A stretch of 64,000 bases of DNA, taken from positions 3,100,001 through 3,164,000 of the forward strand of contig NZ_CP108442.1 of the NCBI RefSeq assembly GCF_041435355.1, in the 5' to 3' direction. Positions 11,640 through 19,092 of this stretch are shown one piece after another; within the stretch, counting starts at the first letter, position 1; every line of letters starts with the position of its first letter. This DNA is from Streptomyces sp. NBC_01276 (GTDB lineage Bacteria > Actinomycetota > Actinomycetes > Streptomycetales > Streptomycetaceae). Position numbers and translations under genes: made by a program. Below the pieces are notes generated by a model. It did not search any database. It was not told where the DNA came from and saw only the letters and a program-made list of their open reading frames with translations.

Positions 11640-11728
11640 AGGGGGCGAGGGGCGGCCGAAGGGGGCCAGGAGGGCGTGGCCACCGGACTCAGGATTCCTT
11701 CAGGGCCACTGGGCCAGGATCGGCTGGC

Positions 11729-12961
11729 ATGAGTGCGCACCGCAGGAAGACCGCCCGCCGCCGCAGGCGCCCGCCACGGCGGATCGGCCGCAAGCTGCTC
11801 GTCGCGGGCTGCGCCCTGACGGTGTTGGCGGGCGGCACGGCCTGGTACCTCTACCGGGACCTCGCGTCGAGCATCGGCAGCTCCCGCGCCCTGGAGGGCG
11901 CCGAGAAGTCGGCGCACGGGGACCTGAACATCCTGCTCATCGGCCTGGACAGCCGCCGCGACCAGAACGGCGACGAGCTGCCCGAGGAGGTCCTCGACAA
12001 GCTGCACGCGGGCAATTCGGACATCGGCGGCTACAACGCCAACACCATGATCCTGCTGCACGTGCCGGGCGACGGCGGCAAGGCGAAGGCCTTCTCCATA
12101 CCGCGCGACGACTTCGTGGACATCTCCGGCGTGCCCGGCCACGGGAAAGACAAGATCAAGAAGGCGTACGGGCTGGCGAAGGCGGCGAAGGAGGACCAGC
12201 TCTCCGCGCAGGGCGTGAACGACCGGCGACGGCTGGAACGGGAGGGGCGCGAGGCGGGGCGCAAGGCCCAGATCGACACGGTGCGCGCCTTCCTGGGCGT
12301 CCCGGTCGATCACTTCGCCGAGCTCAACCTGGCCGGTTTCTACCACCTGGCCGACGCGCTGGACGGCGTACCGGTGTGCCTGAGGAAGCCGGTGAAGGAC
12401 AAGTACTCGGGCGCCGACTTCCCCGCGGGCCGCCAGACCCTCAACGGCGCCCAGTCCCTCGCCTTCGTACGGCAGCGGCACGGGCTGGAGATGGGCGACC
12501 TGGACCGGACGAAGCGGCAGCAGGCGTTCCTGGCGGGCGCCACGCAGAAGCTGAACTCGGCCGGGACCTTCACGGACCCGGTGAAGCTGCTCAAGCTGAT
12601 CGACACCGCGAAACAGGACGTCGTGACCGACGCGGGCTGGGATCTGCTGGCCTTCGTGAAGCAGGCGAAGAACCTGTCCGGGGGAAAAGTGCAATTTACG
12701 ACACTCCCCGTGGAGGGGTTCGGAAGGAACCATGGGGAGGACATCAACGTCGTAGATGATATGAAGATAAAGCGCCTCATTGCAGAGCAGATCGGTCCTC
12801 AGGCCACTGCGACCCCGAGTGCACCGGGCGCCGCCTCCTCACCTTCCTCCCCGGCCCCTCCCTCCTCTTCGTCCTCCCCCGCCGCGTCACCGCCGGCACC
12901 CCCTTCCCCCGCGGAGCAGCCCGGAACCATCGACGGCGGCGGCGTCCCGTGCGTGGACTGA
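11729..12961 (+). CDS. LytR-CpsA-Psr (LCP) family protein
   Basis: A 410-residue membrane-anchored enzyme. LCP proteins transfer polyprenyl-linked glycopolymers, such as teichoic acid-type polymers, to peptidoglycan. A basic cytoplasmic head (residues 1-22) is followed by one membrane helix at about 25-45. The LCP domain follows with the catalytic Arg/Asp motifs: LLIGLDSRRDQ near 67-77, SIPRDDFVDI near 122-131 and the ALAFVRQRHGLEMGDLDRTKRQQ-like block near 245-267. The tail from about 355 is Pro/Ser/Ala-rich and likely spans the wall. The ATG at 11729 was chosen because the frame further upstream only shadows the kinase gene. It overlaps the SEDS gene by 13 bases. Confidence 0.9.
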   Translation: MSAHRRKTARRRRRPPRRIGRKLLVAGCALTVLAGGTAWYLYRDLASSIGSSRALEGAEKSAHGDLNILLIGLDSRRDQNGDELPEEVLDKLHAGNSDIGGYNANTMILLHVPGDGGKAKAFSIPRDDFVDISGVPGHGKDKIKKAYGLAKAAKEDQLSAQGVNDRRRLEREGREAGRKAQIDTVRAFLGVPVDHFAELNLAGFYHLADALDGVPVCLRKPVKDKYSGADFPAGRQTLNGAQSLAFVRQRHGLEMGDLDRTKRQQAFLAGATQKLNSAGTFTDPVKLLKLIDTAKQDVVTDAGWDLLAFVKQAKNLSGGKVQFTTLPVEGFGRNHGEDINVVDDMKIKRLIAEQIGPQATATPSAPGAASSPSSPAPPSSSSSPAASPPAPPSPAEQPGTIDGGGVPCVD

Positions 12962-14349
12962 GGCCCCAGACGGTGTCGGGTGCGCGCCGGCGCACCGAAG
13001 CACTGCTCCTGCTCCTCGTCATCGGCATCGCCGTCTTCGGCCACGTGAGCGCCGGGCTGGCGATGAACGGGGAGCTGCCGCAGCAGCTCGTCAGCTTCGT
13101 CATCAGCCTGACGCTGCTGTCCCTCGTGGGACACCTGGGCATCCGCCGGTTCGCGCCGTACGCCGACCCGCTGATCTTCCCGCTCGCCATGCTGCTGACC
13201 GGGCTCGGCCTGGTGCTGATCCACCGCCTCGACCAGGGGTACATCGAGCGGTACGGCTCCGAGGCGAACGCGCCGGGCCAGCTGATGTGGACGGTGGTCG
13301 GGGTCGCCGCCTGCATCCTGGTGGTGGCGCTGCTGCGTGACCACCGGCTGCTCCAGCGGTTCATCTACATCACGATGGCCGTCGCACTGGTACTGCTGAT
13401 CGCGCCGGCGTTCTTCGGCGCGGACACGTACGGCGCGAAACGCTGGATCATCCTCTTCGGCTTCTCGGTCCAGCCCGGCGAATTCGTGAAGATCATGATC
13501 GCGATCTTCTTCGCGGGCTACCTGGTCATCCACCGGGATTCCCTGGCCCTGACGGGCCGGAAGTTCCTGGGCATGCGGATGCCCCCGATGCGTCAGCTCG
13601 GCCCGATCGTCACGGTGTGGGTCCTGTCCATGCTCGTCCTCGTCTTCGAGCGCGACCTGGGCACCTCGCTGATCTTCTTCGGCGTCTTCGTGGTGATGCT
13701 CTACGTGGCCACCGAGCGCACCAGCTGGATCGTGTGCGGTCTGTTCATGGCGGCGGTGGGCGCCTTCGCGGTGGGGGCGACCGAGCCGCACGTGAAGGCC
13801 CGCGTGGCGGCGTGGCTGAACCCGCTCTCCTACTACTGGAAGGACCGCCCGCCGGGCGTCACCTCCGACCAGTCGGCACAGGCGCTGTTCAGCTTCGGCA
13901 CCGGCGGCGTCTCGGGCACCGGCCTGGGGCTGGGCCACCCCGAGCTGATCAAGTTCGCGGGCCGCAGCGACTTCATCCTGACGACGGTCGGCGAGGAACT
14001 GGGCCTGGCCGGCGTCATGGCCGTCCTGATCCTCTACGCCCTCCTCGTGCAGCGGGGCCTGCGGATGGCTCTGGCCGCGCGCGACCCGTTCGGCAAGCTC
14101 CTGGCGGTCGGCCTGGCCTCGGCGCTCGCGCTCCAGGTCTTCGTGGTGGCGGGCGGCGTCACCGGGCTGATCCCCCTGACCGGCAAGGCCCTGCCCTTCC
14201 TGGCGAAGGGCGGCTCCTCCCTCCTGGCCAACTGGATCATGATCGCCCTCCTCCTCCGCATCAGCGACAGCGCGGAACGCCAACGCGAGGCGGACGCCCA
14301 CGGCCCGGCGGAAACAACGATCACGCCGATGGTGGCGGCGGGGCGGTGA
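12949..14349 (+). CDS. SEDS-family (FtsW/RodA/SpoVE-like) membrane protein
   Basis: A 466-residue polytopic protein with about ten membrane segments. SEDS proteins polymerise lipid II into glycan strands and usually pair with a class B penicillin-binding protein. Family marks include the block GAKRWIILFGFSVQPGEFVKI near residues 160-185, ERDLGTSLIFFGVFVV (the conserved catalytic-region Asp), and the late TGLIPLTGKALPFLAKGGSSLLANW motif near 400-425. No PBP gene lies beside it; an LCP gene does, overlapping by 13 bases. It resembles RodA/FtsW but is probably an additional paralogue rather than the main division or elongation protein. GTG at 12949 is used; a second GTG at 12973 is possible. Confidence 0.88.
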   Translation: MRGLRPQTVSGARRRTEALLLLLVIGIAVFGHVSAGLAMNGELPQQLVSFVISLTLLSLVGHLGIRRFAPYADPLIFPLAMLLTGLGLVLIHRLDQGYIERYGSEANAPGQLMWTVVGVAACILVVALLRDHRLLQRFIYITMAVALVLLIAPAFFGADTYGAKRWIILFGFSVQPGEFVKIMIAIFFAGYLVIHRDSLALTGRKFLGMRMPPMRQLGPIVTVWVLSMLVLVFERDLGTSLIFFGVFVVMLYVATERTSWIVCGLFMAAVGAFAVGATEPHVKARVAAWLNPLSYYWKDRPPGVTSDQSAQALFSFGTGGVSGTGLGLGHPELIKFAGRSDFILTTVGEELGLAGVMAVLILYALLVQRGLRMALAARDPFGKLLAVGLASALALQVFVVAGGVTGLIPLTGKALPFLAKGGSSLLANWIMIALLLRISDSAERQREADAHGPAETTITPMVAAGR

Positions 14350-14553
14350 GGGGGGCACCCGTCGGGCCCGCTTTCCCCCCTCGGCCCCGCCCCGCTCCTC
14401 GGCGCCTGCCCACCCGCCTCCCGGGTGCGGGCGGTGGCGCTTCGCCGTCGCGCAGACGGCGGGACCGCAGGGGCGAGCGGCAACCGGCCGGCCCCACCCC
14501 CGACGGGCCAGGAACCCCTGCCGGGGTCCAGGAGCAGCGGGGCCCTGCCGGCC

Positions 14554-14963
14554 CGGATCAGAGCAGGACTGGGGGCTTCCCGCCAGTCCACTGTCCTTCC
14601 GTGCCGGTCCGGTCCCTCAAGGGCGCTCCTTCGTCGCGTCGCTTCGCGATGGCCTTCGGCCACCCTTGACCGACCGGCCCGTCCCGGAATGCCAAAGACC
14701 GTCGGGAAGCCCCCAGGGGGATGGTCAGGGGGCAGGAGCAGCAGGGGCGGCCGCATCAGCGAAGCGCCGGGCCGCCTGCGGCCAGGTGCACCCGAGATAC
14801 GGGCCCACTCGTCGCACTTTCGGCGCCGGGAGCGGCTTACCCGCACGAAACGGCGACCACATCGCCCTACGGCGCACCCAGCCGCACCAGATCGCTACGC
14901 GCTCCTCATCGCTTGGCGTCCGGCGGCCGTCCGGGGCCGCTACCCGCACGCAAGGACGACCAG
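14554..14963 (+). repeat. Left arm of a long inverted repeat (about 410 bp)
   Basis: Nearly the same sequence appears on the opposite strand at 16624-17040, so the two arms face each other around the PadR and hydrolase genes. By eye the identity is roughly 85 percent, with long exact blocks such as the one around CGCGATGGCCTTCGGCCACC. The outer end of each arm carries a palindromic module. No transposase ORF or target-site duplication was recognised. Confidence 0.85.
14569..14716. repeat. Palindromic 148-bp module in the left arm
   Basis: Bounded by the perfect 14-bp inverted pair CTGGGGGCTTCCCG (14569-14582) and its complement (14703-14716). The two halves are imperfect inverted copies of each other: both carry a TCCGTGCC/TTCCGGGAC-like segment and a TCAAGGG/CCCTTGA pair. 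The whole would fold into a long hairpin in RNA or single-stranded DNA. Confidence 0.8.
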
Positions 14964-15091
14964 AAAGACCTGGGAGTCGGTGGGCGCGTCAGATCGCTAC
15001 GCGCTCCTCACGTCTCGGCGCCGGTCACGGGCCTCCAGGTCGCCGCCCGCCGTGTCGTGTCGCATCGCGACCCGACCGCCGCCCTGGAGCG

Positions 15092-15634
15092 TCAGTTCGT
15101 GTCAGCCTCGGAGGTGAGCGCCTTCAGGGTGGTGTCCAACCAGTGCAGCTCGGTGCGGCTGGTGGCGCGGGCGATGGTCAGCAAGCCCTGACGGAAGGGG
15201 TCATCGAACTCCTCCGCACCGAGCGGCCGTTCACCCTCGTAGAAGAAGCTGCTCGGCTCCTGAAGGAAGGTCCGGCGGCGGCGGAGGACCGCCGCTTGCT
15301 GGTCGGGATCCTCCAGCTGGCCCAGGAAGGCCAGGACGGTGAACCAGTGGTTCTCGTCGCTGATCTCGACGCCGTCGGCCTCACGCAGGCGTCGGCGCAG
15401 GTCGTCCCGGCCCGCGCCGGTCAGGGTGAGGACATGTCGGGGCGCCGCCCGGGTGCCGGGCTCGGTCTGCCGGCTCAGCAGCCCGGCCTTCTCCAGTCGC
15501 TTGATGGCCGGATAGAGCGTGCCGTCAGCGATGGGCCGGACATGGCCGGTGAGATGCGCGACGCGCCGCTTCAGCTCGTAGCCGTGCAGCGGCTGCTCGT
15601 ACAGGAAGCCCAGGATCGCCAGTTCCAACACCAC
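15092..15634 (-). CDS. PadR-family transcriptional regulator
   Basis: A 180-residue PadR repressor. The N-terminal winged helix has the family pattern LELAILGFLYEQPLHGYELKRR, then GTLYPAIKRLEKAGLLSRQTE. The C-terminal dimerisation helices follow from about residue 100. PadR proteins usually repress themselves and a neighbour until a small ligand binds. The GTG at 15634 is preferred, with GAGG about 9 bases upstream; a TTG at 15649 would add five residues. The gene is divergent from the hydrolase, with a near-perfect 22-bp palindrome between them. The pair lies between long inverted repeats. Confidence 0.88.
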   Translation of the reverse strand: MVLELAILGFLYEQPLHGYELKRRVAHLTGHVRPIADGTLYPAIKRLEKAGLLSRQTEPGTRAAPRHVLTLTGAGRDDLRRRLREADGVEISDENHWFTVLAFLGQLEDPDQQAAVLRRRRTFLQEPSSFFYEGERPLGAEEFDDPFRQGLLTIARATSRTELHWLDTTLKALTSEADTN

Positions 15635-15655
15635 GCCATCATGCCTCAACCCCTC

Positions 15656-15677
15656 TATATATCGGATCCGATGTATA
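15656..15677. promoter_or_regulatory. Palindromic operator between padR and the hydrolase
   Basis: TATATATCGGA followed by TCCGATGTATA: a 22-bp inverted repeat with a single mismatched pair, in one of the few A/T-rich spots nearby. It overlaps a TATAGT -10-like element (15674-15679) for the hydrolase and lies 22 bases before the padR start, so one bound dimer could shut off both genes. Binding by the adjacent PadR protein is inferred. Confidence 0.75.
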
Positions 15678-15714
15678 GTCTCGGCGATGCTTTCGGATGG
15701 ATGGAGGAGGAGTC

Positions 15715-16491
15715 GTGCGTGACGCTCAGGTGACCCCCGAAGGGGCGCGAATCCGCTGGGTGGAGCTGCCCGGAGACCCCCGCCGTGCCACCCGCGTCTA
15801 CCTGCACGGGCTCGGCGCCTCCGCCGCGCCGTACTTCGCGGCCTCCGCCGCGCACCCCGCCCTGGCCGGCCACCGCTCGCTGCTGGTCGACCTGCTGGGC
15901 TTCGGCATCAGCGACCGCCCCACCGACTTCGCCTACACCCTGGAGGACCATGCCGACACCGTGGCGGCGGCCCTGGAGGCGGCCGAGGTCCAGACAGCGG
16001 ACGTCATCGGGCACAGCATGGGCGGCGCGGTGGCCATCGTGCTGGCCGCCCGCCACCCGCACCTGGTCGGCCGACTCGTCCTGGTCGACGCCGCCCTCGA
16101 CCCGGTGCCCGTAGCTCACGGCCGGCCCGGGGTGAGCGGCATCGCCGCCTATACGGAGGAGGAGTTCCTGGTCTGCGGGTGGCGCCGGGTTCGCGAGGAC
16201 GCCGGGCCGCACTGGTGGTCCACCATGCGGCTGGCCGGGCGCGAGGCGCTGCACCGCAGCGCGACGCACCGGGCCCTCGGCACCGAGCCCGCCCTACGCG
16301 ACACGCTGCTGGCCCTGCCGATCCCGCGCGCCTACCTGCGGCCGGAGGCCGACCAGCCGCTTCCCGGCGCGCAGGAACTCGCCGAAGCGGGAGTCGAGGT
16401 GGTGTCGATCCCGGACTGCGGGCACAACATCATGCTGGACAACCCGGAAGCCTTCGCGCGGGCCACCGCGCACGCCCTGCGTGAGACCTGA
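15715..16491 (+). CDS. Alpha/beta hydrolase
   Basis: A 258-residue alpha/beta-hydrolase-fold enzyme. It has the oxyanion motif HGLG near residue 31, the nucleophile elbow GHSMGG with the catalytic Ser near residue 101, and the late catalytic His in GCGHNIMLDNPEAF near 240. The likely acid lies between them. The fold covers esterases, lactonases, haloperoxidases and others, and the substrate is not visible. The GTG at 15715 follows GGAGGAGG by 4-5 bases, clearly better than the ATG at 15697, which lies upstream of that site. It is presumably controlled by the divergent PadR protein, perhaps in response to its substrate. Confidence 0.9.
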   Translation: MRDAQVTPEGARIRWVELPGDPRRATRVYLHGLGASAAPYFAASAAHPALAGHRSLLVDLLGFGISDRPTDFAYTLEDHADTVAAALEAAEVQTADVIGHSMGGAVAIVLAARHPHLVGRLVLVDAALDPVPVAHGRPGVSGIAAYTEEEFLVCGWRRVREDAGPHWWSTMRLAGREALHRSATHRALGTEPALRDTLLALPIPRAYLRPEADQPLPGAQELAEAGVEVVSIPDCGHNIMLDNPEAFARATAHALRET

Positions 16492-16623
16492 GCGCGCGTT
16501 ACGGGCAGGAGCACACTCGCCGGGACCGACGCCGGTGCGGCTCCAACCGCTGCGCGATCATCCGCGCCGCGCAGTCGGCCGCGCGGAGGCAAGATCCCGC
16601 CTGTCGCCTGCCCGGACCTCTCC

Positions 16624-17040
16624 GGCCGGTCGTCCTTCCGTGCGGGTATCGGCCCCGGACGGCCAGCGGACGCCAAGCGATGAGGAGCGCGTAGCGATCT
16701 GGCGCGTGTGGGTGCTCCGCAGGACGGTCTGGTCGCCGTTTCGTGCAGGCAGGACAACCCCCGGCTCTGATGACGGGACCGACGGGCCCGTATCCGGGAC
16801 GCACCTGGCCGCAGGCGGCCCGCCGCTTCGCTGATGCGGCCGTTCCTGCCGCGCCTGCCCCCTGACCATCCCCCTGGGGGCTTCCCGACAGTCTTTGGCG
16901 TTCCGTGGCGGGACGGTCGGTCAAGGGTGGCCGAAGGCCATCGCGAAGCGACGCGACCGCAGGGAGCGCCCTTGACGGACCGGCACGGCGCGGAAGGACG
17001 ATGGACTGGCGGGAAGCCCCCAGCCCTGCTGCGATCCCGC
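16624..17040 (-). repeat. Right arm of the long inverted repeat (about 417 bp)
   Basis: Reverse-complement partner of 14554-14963. The 20-base block AGATCGCTACGCGCTCCTCA is exact on the minus strand at 16681-16700. It occurs twice in or next to the left arm (14889-14908 and 14991-15010), so the arms differ by a small duplication. Confidence 0.85.
16874..17023. repeat. Palindromic 150-bp module in the right arm
   Basis: Same construction as the left module: the 14-bp ends CTGGGGGCTTCCCG (16874-16887) and its complement (17010-17023) enclose two imperfect inverted halves. Two copies in one window suggest a dispersed palindromic repeat family. Confidence 0.8.
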
Positions 17041-17170
17041 CCGGCCGAAGTCCCGCCGCCCCCCGGCCCCCGGCCGGGGGCCCTGCTCCGCCGGGCGCGA
17101 GGGGCCACCGCGTCCCGCACGCCGTCGTGGCCCCGGCAGGGCAGGGCAAGCACCCCGGGCCCGCGCCCCG

Positions 17171-18061
17171 TTACACGTAGTCCTCCAGGCGGGCGATCTT
17201 GTAGCCCTGCTGCTGGATGTGCTGGAGCATGCGGGTGGTCATCTGGGTTTCCGTCGTGCCCTTGAGTTCAGACGGGCCGCGGAAGTGGGCCAGGATGATG
17301 TCTCCCGGCTTGAAGGCGGAGCCTTCGCTGTACTGGAAGTCGTTGATCTGCATCGACTCACGCCACAGGAAGACCGAGGAGATCCCGCACTCGGAGGCTG
17401 CCTTGAGGGTGTCGTCGTTGTAGTTGCCGTACGGCGGCCGGAAGAACGTGGGGCGCTTGCCGAAGCGCTTCTCCAGGCGGTCCTGCTGCCCGCAGATCTC
17501 CTTCTTCTGCGCCGCGAAGGGCAGCGTGCGCAGGTTCGGGTGGGTCAGCGTGTGGTTGTTGACCGTGCTGCCCGAGCCGTTGTCGCGGAGCTTCTCGAAG
17601 TACGAGTAGTCCGCCGACGCGATGTTGTCGGTCAGGAACATGCTGATCGGCAGCTTCAGTTCGGCCGCCATCTTCAGGAACTCGGGGTCCTTCTCCGCGC
17701 CGTCGTCGAAGGTCAGGAAGACGACCTTGTCCGTCGCGGGGACGGGTATTCGGTCCAGGACGACCGGCTTCCCCGGTGCGGCCTTGGGGAGTTGGGGCTT
17801 CTGCGCGGGCTTGGGGGCGTACTGGAGGGGGGCGGTCAGACCCCACTTCTTGTACGCCTCGTCCGCCGGCGTCCCCGCCGACGCGGAGGCTCCCGGGGCC
17901 GCGGAGGGCCGCGCCGACGGGGAGGCCGAGGCCGTCCCCGTCTCCGTCGCGGTCTTGCGGCCCAGTCTCTCGATGGGATCCACACTGTTCCCGCACCCCG
18001 TCAGGGACAGCGCGAGCGCGCCGGCCGTCAGCGTCCCGGCTACCAACCGGCGCGCGTACAT
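17171..18061 (-). CDS. Polysaccharide deacetylase lipoprotein (second of a tandem pair)
   Basis: A 296-residue exported NodB-homology protein of carbohydrate esterase family 4. A signal peptide ends in the lipobox LSLTGC, so it is lipid-anchored outside the membrane. A Pro/Ala/Ser-rich linker runs to about residue 65. The NodB domain follows with TFDDGAEKD (metal-binding Asp), NNHTLTH (two metal-binding His) and FRPPYGNYN. Near the end comes GDIILAHF with the catalytic-region His. Such enzymes remove acetyl groups from peptidoglycan or other glycans; the exact substrate is unknown. Its ATG overlaps the stop of the upstream paralogue by one base (TGATG), so the two are co-translated. Confidence 0.92.
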   Translation of the reverse strand: MYARRLVAGTLTAGALALSLTGCGNSVDPIERLGRKTATETGTASASPSARPSAAPGASASAGTPADEAYKKWGLTAPLQYAPKPAQKPQLPKAAPGKPVVLDRIPVPATDKVVFLTFDDGAEKDPEFLKMAAELKLPISMFLTDNIASADYSYFEKLRDNGSGSTVNNHTLTHPNLRTLPFAAQKKEICGQQDRLEKRFGKRPTFFRPPYGNYNDDTLKAASECGISSVFLWRESMQINDFQYSEGSAFKPGDIILAHFRGPSELKGTTETQMTTRMLQHIQQQGYKIARLEDYV

Positions 18062-19002
18062 CAAAGGTAATCCTCCAGGCGGGCCACGGCGTACCCCTTG
18101 TCCGTGACGGTCTTCATGACATGACGGATCATGTCAGGCATCGTGCCCTTCCAGTCCTCCCGGCCCCGGAAATGGGACAGGATGATGTCCCCGGGGTGGA
18201 GGTCCCGGTCCCATTCGCGGTAGTCCATCCGGTTCACGAAGGCCTCCGCGTTCCACAGCGGCACCGCCTTGATGCCACAGGACTTGGCCGCGCGCAGGGT
18301 GTCCTGGTTGTAGTTGCCGTACGGCGGCCGGAAGAGGGTCGGGCGCTTGCCGAACTGCTTCTGGATGGTGTCCTGTTGGCCGCAGATCTCCTCGCGCTGC
18401 TTCTCGTAGGAGAGCGCGGGCATGTAGCGGTGGTTCAGCGTGTGGTTGTTGAGGGTGACCCCCGCGTCCTGCATCCCCTTGAAGTACGGGTAGTTGTCGC
18501 GGACGAGGTAGTCGCTGAGGAACGCCGTGTACGGGATCTTCAGTTCCTGCATCATCTTGACGAACTCGGGGTCCTTCTCCGCGCCGTCGTCGATGGTCAG
18601 GAAGACGACCTTGTCCTCCGTCGGGACGGTGGTGAAGACCGGCGGGTATTCGTCCTGGTCCTCGACCTCGAAGCCCTCACGGGTGGTGATCTCGCGCTTC
18701 GTCTTCGGTGCGGGCGGGGCCAGCAGCGGCGTCTTGAGGAGGCCCCACTTCTTCGCGGCGGCGATCCGGGCCTGCTGGGCGGCCTTGGCCTGCTCGGCGG
18801 CGTTGGCGAGGGCGCCGGCCGCTCCGGGGCCCGCTTCGCCGGCCTTGGGCTTGGCCGGTGCCGCCCGGTCCGCGGCCCCGCAGCCCGTGCCCAGGGCGGC
18901 GACGAGCAGCGCGGCCACTGCCACCCCGTACCGGCCGCGCGGGCGGGCCGCGGACCGGTGACCATACTGCGCAGTATTTCCCTTTTGTCGTACTAGCTGC
19001 AT
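18061..19002 (-). CDS. Polysaccharide deacetylase lipoprotein (first of a tandem pair)
   Basis: A 313-residue paralogue of the downstream gene. A basic head and signal segment end in a lipobox-like LGTGC, then an Ala-rich linker to about residue 100. The NodB domain shows TIDDGAEKD, NNHTLNH, FRPPYGNYN and GDIILSHF, so all metal and catalytic positions appear intact. The shared ICGQQD and RFGKRPT-like blocks show recent duplication. AAGGA precedes the ATG at 19002. The pair is divergent from the methyltransferase gene at 19093. Confidence 0.92.
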   Translation of the reverse strand: MQLVRQKGNTAQYGHRSAARPRGRYGVAVAALLVAALGTGCGAADRAAPAKPKAGEAGPGAAGALANAAEQAKAAQQARIAAAKKWGLLKTPLLAPPAPKTKREITTREGFEVEDQDEYPPVFTTVPTEDKVVFLTIDDGAEKDPEFVKMMQELKIPYTAFLSDYLVRDNYPYFKGMQDAGVTLNNHTLNHRYMPALSYEKQREEICGQQDTIQKQFGKRPTLFRPPYGNYNQDTLRAAKSCGIKAVPLWNAEAFVNRMDYREWDRDLHPGDIILSHFRGREDWKGTMPDMIRHVMKTVTDKGYAVARLEDYL

Positions 19003-19092
19003 AGCAGCGGATCCTTACACCGCGCACCGCCCCTCGGCAGCCGACACCACGGCCGGAGGCCGCCCTTCCCCCGGCTGGCCGACAATGGGACG

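Larger units (their letters stand above)
14350..15091. other. Non-coding stretch holding the left repeat arm
   Basis: A 742-base gap between the SEDS gene and the PadR gene. The first 200 bases are simple G/C-rich sequence. The rest is mostly the left inverted-repeat arm (14554-14963). Open frames cross it in several phases, but they share no start signal. The same predicted peptide pieces recur in the right-hand arm because the DNA is repeated, so I call no gene here. Confidence 0.7.
16492..17170. other. Non-coding stretch holding the right repeat arm
   Basis: A 679-base gap between the hydrolase and the first deacetylase gene. It contains the right inverted-repeat arm (16624-17040). Long open frames exist on both strands but are artefacts of high GC and the repeat; none has a convincing start signal. 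No other feature was seen. Confidence 0.7.

Noticed and set aside
14425..15117. A 230-codon plus-strand frame and its cousins around the left repeat arm
   Set aside because: The peptide segments recur at 16499-17153 only because the DNA is repeated; Arg/Pro/Ser composition and lack of a start signal argue against coding.
16332..17153. A 273-codon minus-strand frame overlapping the hydrolase 3' end
   Set aside because: It runs antisense through the hydrolase gene and the repeat arm, with no ribosome binding site or recognisable domain.
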